In this document: piece by piece, positions 15,572 through 18,435 of the stretch
How positions within the stretch are numbered: the first letter of the stretch is position 1
Layout: every line of letters starts with the position of its first letter
From: VRUE01 sp035557635
GTDB lineage: Bacteria > Actinomycetota > Thermoleophilia > Solirubrobacterales > 70-9
Direction: 5' to 3'
NCBI GenBank assembly: GCA_035557635.1
Contig: DATMDR010000042.1
Coordinates: 1 to 18,435 of the forward strand
DNA length: 18,435 nucleotides
Notes under the pieces: generated by a model
The model's database searches: none
What the model saw: the letters and a program-made list of their open reading frames with translations, nothing else
What the model was told of the DNA's origin: nothing
Translations under genes and position numbers: made by a program

Positions 15572-18375
15572 GCATCGTGATCCCGCATCGCCTCACACGA
15601 GCGCTGCTGGCGCTCTGTGTGCCACTCCTGCTGGCAATCGGTTCACCGGCGAGCGCCCAGGCCGCTTTCGGCTTCAGCGACCTCGAGGTCACTCTCACCG
15701 ACCCAGGCGATGCGCCTGTTACCCAGGCCGGCTCCCACCCCTACGCCTTCACCACCGACTTCGACCTCAACACCATCCCCAGTCCCGACGACCCGCCCGA
15801 CCCGACCCGCCTGACCATCCCCGAGGGGGAGTTGAAGGACCTGAGCGCAGAGCTGCCGGTGGGCCTGATCGGCGATCCCTCCGCCGTTCCCACCTGCCCC
15901 TACGCGACCTTCGTCGCTGGCTCCGAATCCGGCTCCGGCAAACAGTGCCCGGCCTCGAGCATCGTGGGGATCTCCAAAATAACCACCGGAACCGGGGTCA
16001 GCCCTTACACCCAAGAAATCTACAACCTCGCCCCCGCCTCTGGTCAGGCTGCTCGGTTCGGCTTTATCCCGGTCGGGATCCTGCCGGTTTCGATCATCGC
16101 CACGGTGAGTCCCGAGCCGCCCTACCGCATCATCGCCACGGTCGAGAACGTCTCCCAAGCCTCCTTCGTCTACTCCTCGCGGGTGACGATCTGGGGCAAC
16201 CCCGCCGACCCAGCTCATGACGCCGAGCGGGGCGGTCCCGCCGGCGTCCCCGAGAAGGCCTTCCTGACCATGCCGCGCTCCTGCCCGGGCGAGCCATTGG
16301 AGTTCCCCTTCTCGATCGCCTCCTGGGCCGACCCCGATACCTGGGTCGACCAGAGCACCACCGCTCCCGCCACCACCGGTTGCGAGACCCTCGGCTTCGA
16401 TCCCGACGTCGGCGCCACCCCCACAACCCCCAACGCCGCCAGCCCCTCGGGCTTTGAGTTCTCGATCGACGTCGACGACCCGGGCCTTGCCGATCCTGAC
16501 AGCAGCGCCGAGTCGGACTTGAAGAAGGCGGTCGTCACCTTGCCCGAGGGCCTCACGGTCAACCCCGCCTCCGCCGATGGGCTCGGCGCCTGCTCTGAGG
16601 CTCAGCTAGCTGCCGAGACCCCGTCTTCTGACTTCGGCTCGGGCTGCCCGGCCTCCTCCAAGGTCGCCTCGGTGCAGGTCGAGACGCCACTTCTGCCCAA
16701 CGACCCTTTGAGCGGCTCGGTCTTCCTCGCCACCCCGTACGACAATCCTTTCGACACGCTGCTCGCCGGCTACCTGGTGATCAAGTCCCCAGAGCGCGGC
16801 GTCGCGGTCAAGCTGGCCGGAAAGATCGAGCCCGATCCCGTAACGGGACAGCTCACCGCGAGCTTCGATCAGAACCCCCAGTTCCCCTTCTCCCATCTCG
16901 AGGTCTCCTTCAAGATCGGCAACCGGGCACCCTTGATCACCCCCTCTACCTGCGGCACCTATGACGTGAAGAGCGAGCTCTACCCCTGGTCGGGCAACCC
17001 ACCACTGGTCAAAACCGACAGCTTCACGATCGACCACGGCCCAGACGGCGGTGCCTGCGTGGCGGGCGATCCCAGCAAAGCGGGCAACCCCGCCGATGTC
17101 GCCGCCTTGCCCTTCGCCCCGCCCTTCGACGCCGGCACGGTGAGCCCGATCGCCGCTGCCTTCAGCCCGCTGGTGGTGAAGACATCGCGCCCCGACGGCT
17201 CCCAGGCCCTCAAGGGCTTGACCCTTGACTTGCCCCAGGGACTTACCGGCAAGCTGGCCGGGGTGGCGACCTGCTCCGATGCCGCCCTTGCTGCGGCGGC
17301 AGCAAACGGCGGCAGGGCAGAGCAGTCCGCCCCCAGCTGTCCAGCCCAAAGCCGCCTCGGCACCGTCATCGTCGGCGCCGGCGCCGGCCCGACTCCCTAC
17401 CACGCCCAGGGCACCGCCTACCTAGCCGCCCCTTATAAGGGCGCCCCGATCTCGGTCGCGGTGATCACCCCCGCTGTCGCCGGTCCCTTCGACCTCGGCA
17501 CCGTCGTGGTGCGAAGCGCCGCCCAGGTCGATCCCAAGACAACCGAGATCACGGTCGCCAGCGACCCCTTCCCCGAGATCCTGCAAGGCATTCCCCTGCA
17601 GGTGCGCTCGGTGCACGTCGACGCCGACCGGCCGGGCTTCACCCTCAACCCGACCTCCTGCAACCCGATGAGCTTCGACGGCACGATCTTCGGCTCGCCG
17701 ACAGCGGCCAGCGTCTCCTCGCGCTTCCAGCTCGCCGAGTGCACGCGGCTCGGCTTCAAGCCCAAATTGGCGCTCAAGCTCAAAGGCGGCACCAAGCGCG
17801 GCGGGCACCCTGCGCTCACCGCCACCCTCACCCCACGAGCGGGCGATGCCAACCTGGCGGCGATCTCAGTCGCCCTGCCCAGGTCGGAGTTCCTCGACCA
17901 GGCCCACATCGGCACCGTCTGCACCAGGGTGCAGTTCGCCGCCGATGCCTGCCCAGCGGCCTCGGTCTACGGCAAAGCGACCGTGACCACACCGCTGCTC
18001 GATTACCCGCTCAGCGGCAACGTCTACCTGCGCTCCTCCGATAACACCCTGCCCGACCTCGTCCCCGACCTCAGGGGCCCGGCCTACCAGCCGCTGAGGG
18101 TCGAGGCCGCCGGTCGCACCGACTCGATCAGGGGCGGGATCCGCAACACCTTCGACTTCGTCCCCGATGCCCCCTTCACCAAACTGGTCTTGCAGCTACC
18201 GGGCGGGCGCAAGGGCCTGCTGATCAACAGCCGCGACATCTGCAAAGGGACCAACCGCGCCACGGTCAAAGCCGCCGCCCACAACGGCGACCGGATCACC
18301 CTGCGGCCGAAGCTTCAGGTCAAGTGCGGCAAGCAGTCCCGCAAGAAACGTCGCGGCCCTCGCGCGGCGAGGTAG
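15568..18375 (+). CDS. Exported protein of four Cys-containing repeats (module 2, gene 2)
   Basis: A 935-aa paralogue of the 934-aa protein at 5016, alignable along its whole length. The ATG overlaps the previous stop (ATGA), follows a GGGGGAGGG-type ribosome-binding site and opens a signal peptide (about 1-33). The four repeat segments lie near 90-240, 319-462, 549-698 and 766-892, each with a strand like VTLPEGLTVNP and spaced Cys residues. Shared strings with the paralogue include LKGGTKRG, LNPTSC, GPFDLG and VVVRSA. The C-terminus QVKCGKQSRKKRRG is basic with one Cys, matching KAKCGKRRGG in the paralogue. No known family, catalytic motif or membrane anchor was recognised. The repeated pairing of this family with propeller proteins points to a physical partner role (inference). 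Confidence 0.85.
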   Translation: MSIVIPHRLTRALLALCVPLLLAIGSPASAQAAFGFSDLEVTLTDPGDAPVTQAGSHPYAFTTDFDLNTIPSPDDPPDPTRLTIPEGELKDLSAELPVGLIGDPSAVPTCPYATFVAGSESGSGKQCPASSIVGISKITTGTGVSPYTQEIYNLAPASGQAARFGFIPVGILPVSIIATVSPEPPYRIIATVENVSQASFVYSSRVTIWGNPADPAHDAERGGPAGVPEKAFLTMPRSCPGEPLEFPFSIASWADPDTWVDQSTTAPATTGCETLGFDPDVGATPTTPNAASPSGFEFSIDVDDPGLADPDSSAESDLKKAVVTLPEGLTVNPASADGLGACSEAQLAAETPSSDFGSGCPASSKVASVQVETPLLPNDPLSGSVFLATPYDNPFDTLLAGYLVIKSPERGVAVKLAGKIEPDPVTGQLTASFDQNPQFPFSHLEVSFKIGNRAPLITPSTCGTYDVKSELYPWSGNPPLVKTDSFTIDHGPDGGACVAGDPSKAGNPADVAALPFAPPFDAGTVSPIAAAFSPLVVKTSRPDGSQALKGLTLDLPQGLTGKLAGVATCSDAALAAAAANGGRAEQSAPSCPAQSRLGTVIVGAGAGPTPYHAQGTAYLAAPYKGAPISVAVITPAVAGPFDLGTVVVRSAAQVDPKTTEITVASDPFPEILQGIPLQVRSVHVDADRPGFTLNPTSCNPMSFDGTIFGSPTAASVSSRFQLAECTRLGFKPKLALKLKGGTKRGGHPALTATLTPRAGDANLAAISVALPRSEFLDQAHIGTVCTRVQFAADACPAASVYGKATVTTPLLDYPLSGNVYLRSSDNTLPDLVPDLRGPAYQPLRVEAAGRTDSIRGGIRNTFDFVPDAPFTKLVLQLPGGRKGLLINSRDICKGTNRATVKAAAHNGDRITLRPKLQVKCGKQSRKKRRGPRAAR

Positions 18376-18391
18376 GCGGAAGGACTCTCAG

Positions 18392-18435
18392 GTGCCCAGC
18401 GGCCCAGCTGCTGTGCTGCTCGCTTCGATCGCGGT
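18392..18435 (+). CDS. Start of a further gene, cut by the window edge
   Basis: A GTG at 18392 is preceded by a good GGAAGGA ribosome-binding site (18378-18384) with 7 bases of spacing. The frame stays open for 14 codons to the edge, reading MPSGPAAVLLASIA when started with Met. The hydrophobic content suits a signal peptide. It begins 17 bases after the previous stop, so it would belong to module 2. In module 1 the same place is taken by the NHL propeller gene. The product cannot be told from 14 residues. Confidence 0.4.
   Translation, partial: MPSGPAAVLLASIA

Overview
The window is GC-rich, densely coded bacterial chromosomal DNA. The organism is most likely an actinobacterium of the class Thermoleophilia (Solirubrobacterales/Conexibacter type). 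This is an inference from base composition, actinobacterial-style regulators, and very large exported proteins with fibronectin-III-like, beta-propeller and short collagen-like regions that end in Lys/Arg-rich tails. No RNA gene, CRISPR array, insertion sequence or phage gene was seen.

Left part (1-2624). The minus strand carries a NarL-type sensor kinase (1667-762), a LuxR/NarL-family response regulator (733-104) and the first 21 codons of what looks like an MFS transporter (63 to the window edge), in operon spacing. Divergent from them is an HtpX-type M48 membrane metalloprotease (1716-2576), closed by a strong hairpin terminator. The short kinase/htpX region holds two operator-like palindromes.

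Middle and right part (2667-18435). Everything is on the plus strand and mostly encodes exported proteins. Module 1 has three genes joined by 4-base start/stop overlaps: a 763-aa fibronectin-III-like plus propeller protein, a 934-aa protein built of four Cys-containing repeats, and a 681-aa NHL-type propeller protein. A TetR regulator and a collagen-like protein follow, each with its own recognisable promoter. Module 2 then has a 1247-aa protein, which is the NHL, fibronectin-III-like and propeller parts fused in one chain, overlapping by 4 bases a 935-aa paralogue of the 934-aa protein. A further gene probably begins at 18392 and runs off the window.

How it may fit together. The two modules are paralogous, and what is split over two genes in module 1 is fused in module 2. 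This suggests that the propeller parts act together, with the four-repeat protein as a partner, as an extracellular or cell-surface assembly. A 30-bp element (24/30 identical) covers the promoters of both module 1 and the tetR gene, so the TetR protein may control itself and module 1. None of the exported families has a function I can name. They are the best candidates here for an undescribed system.
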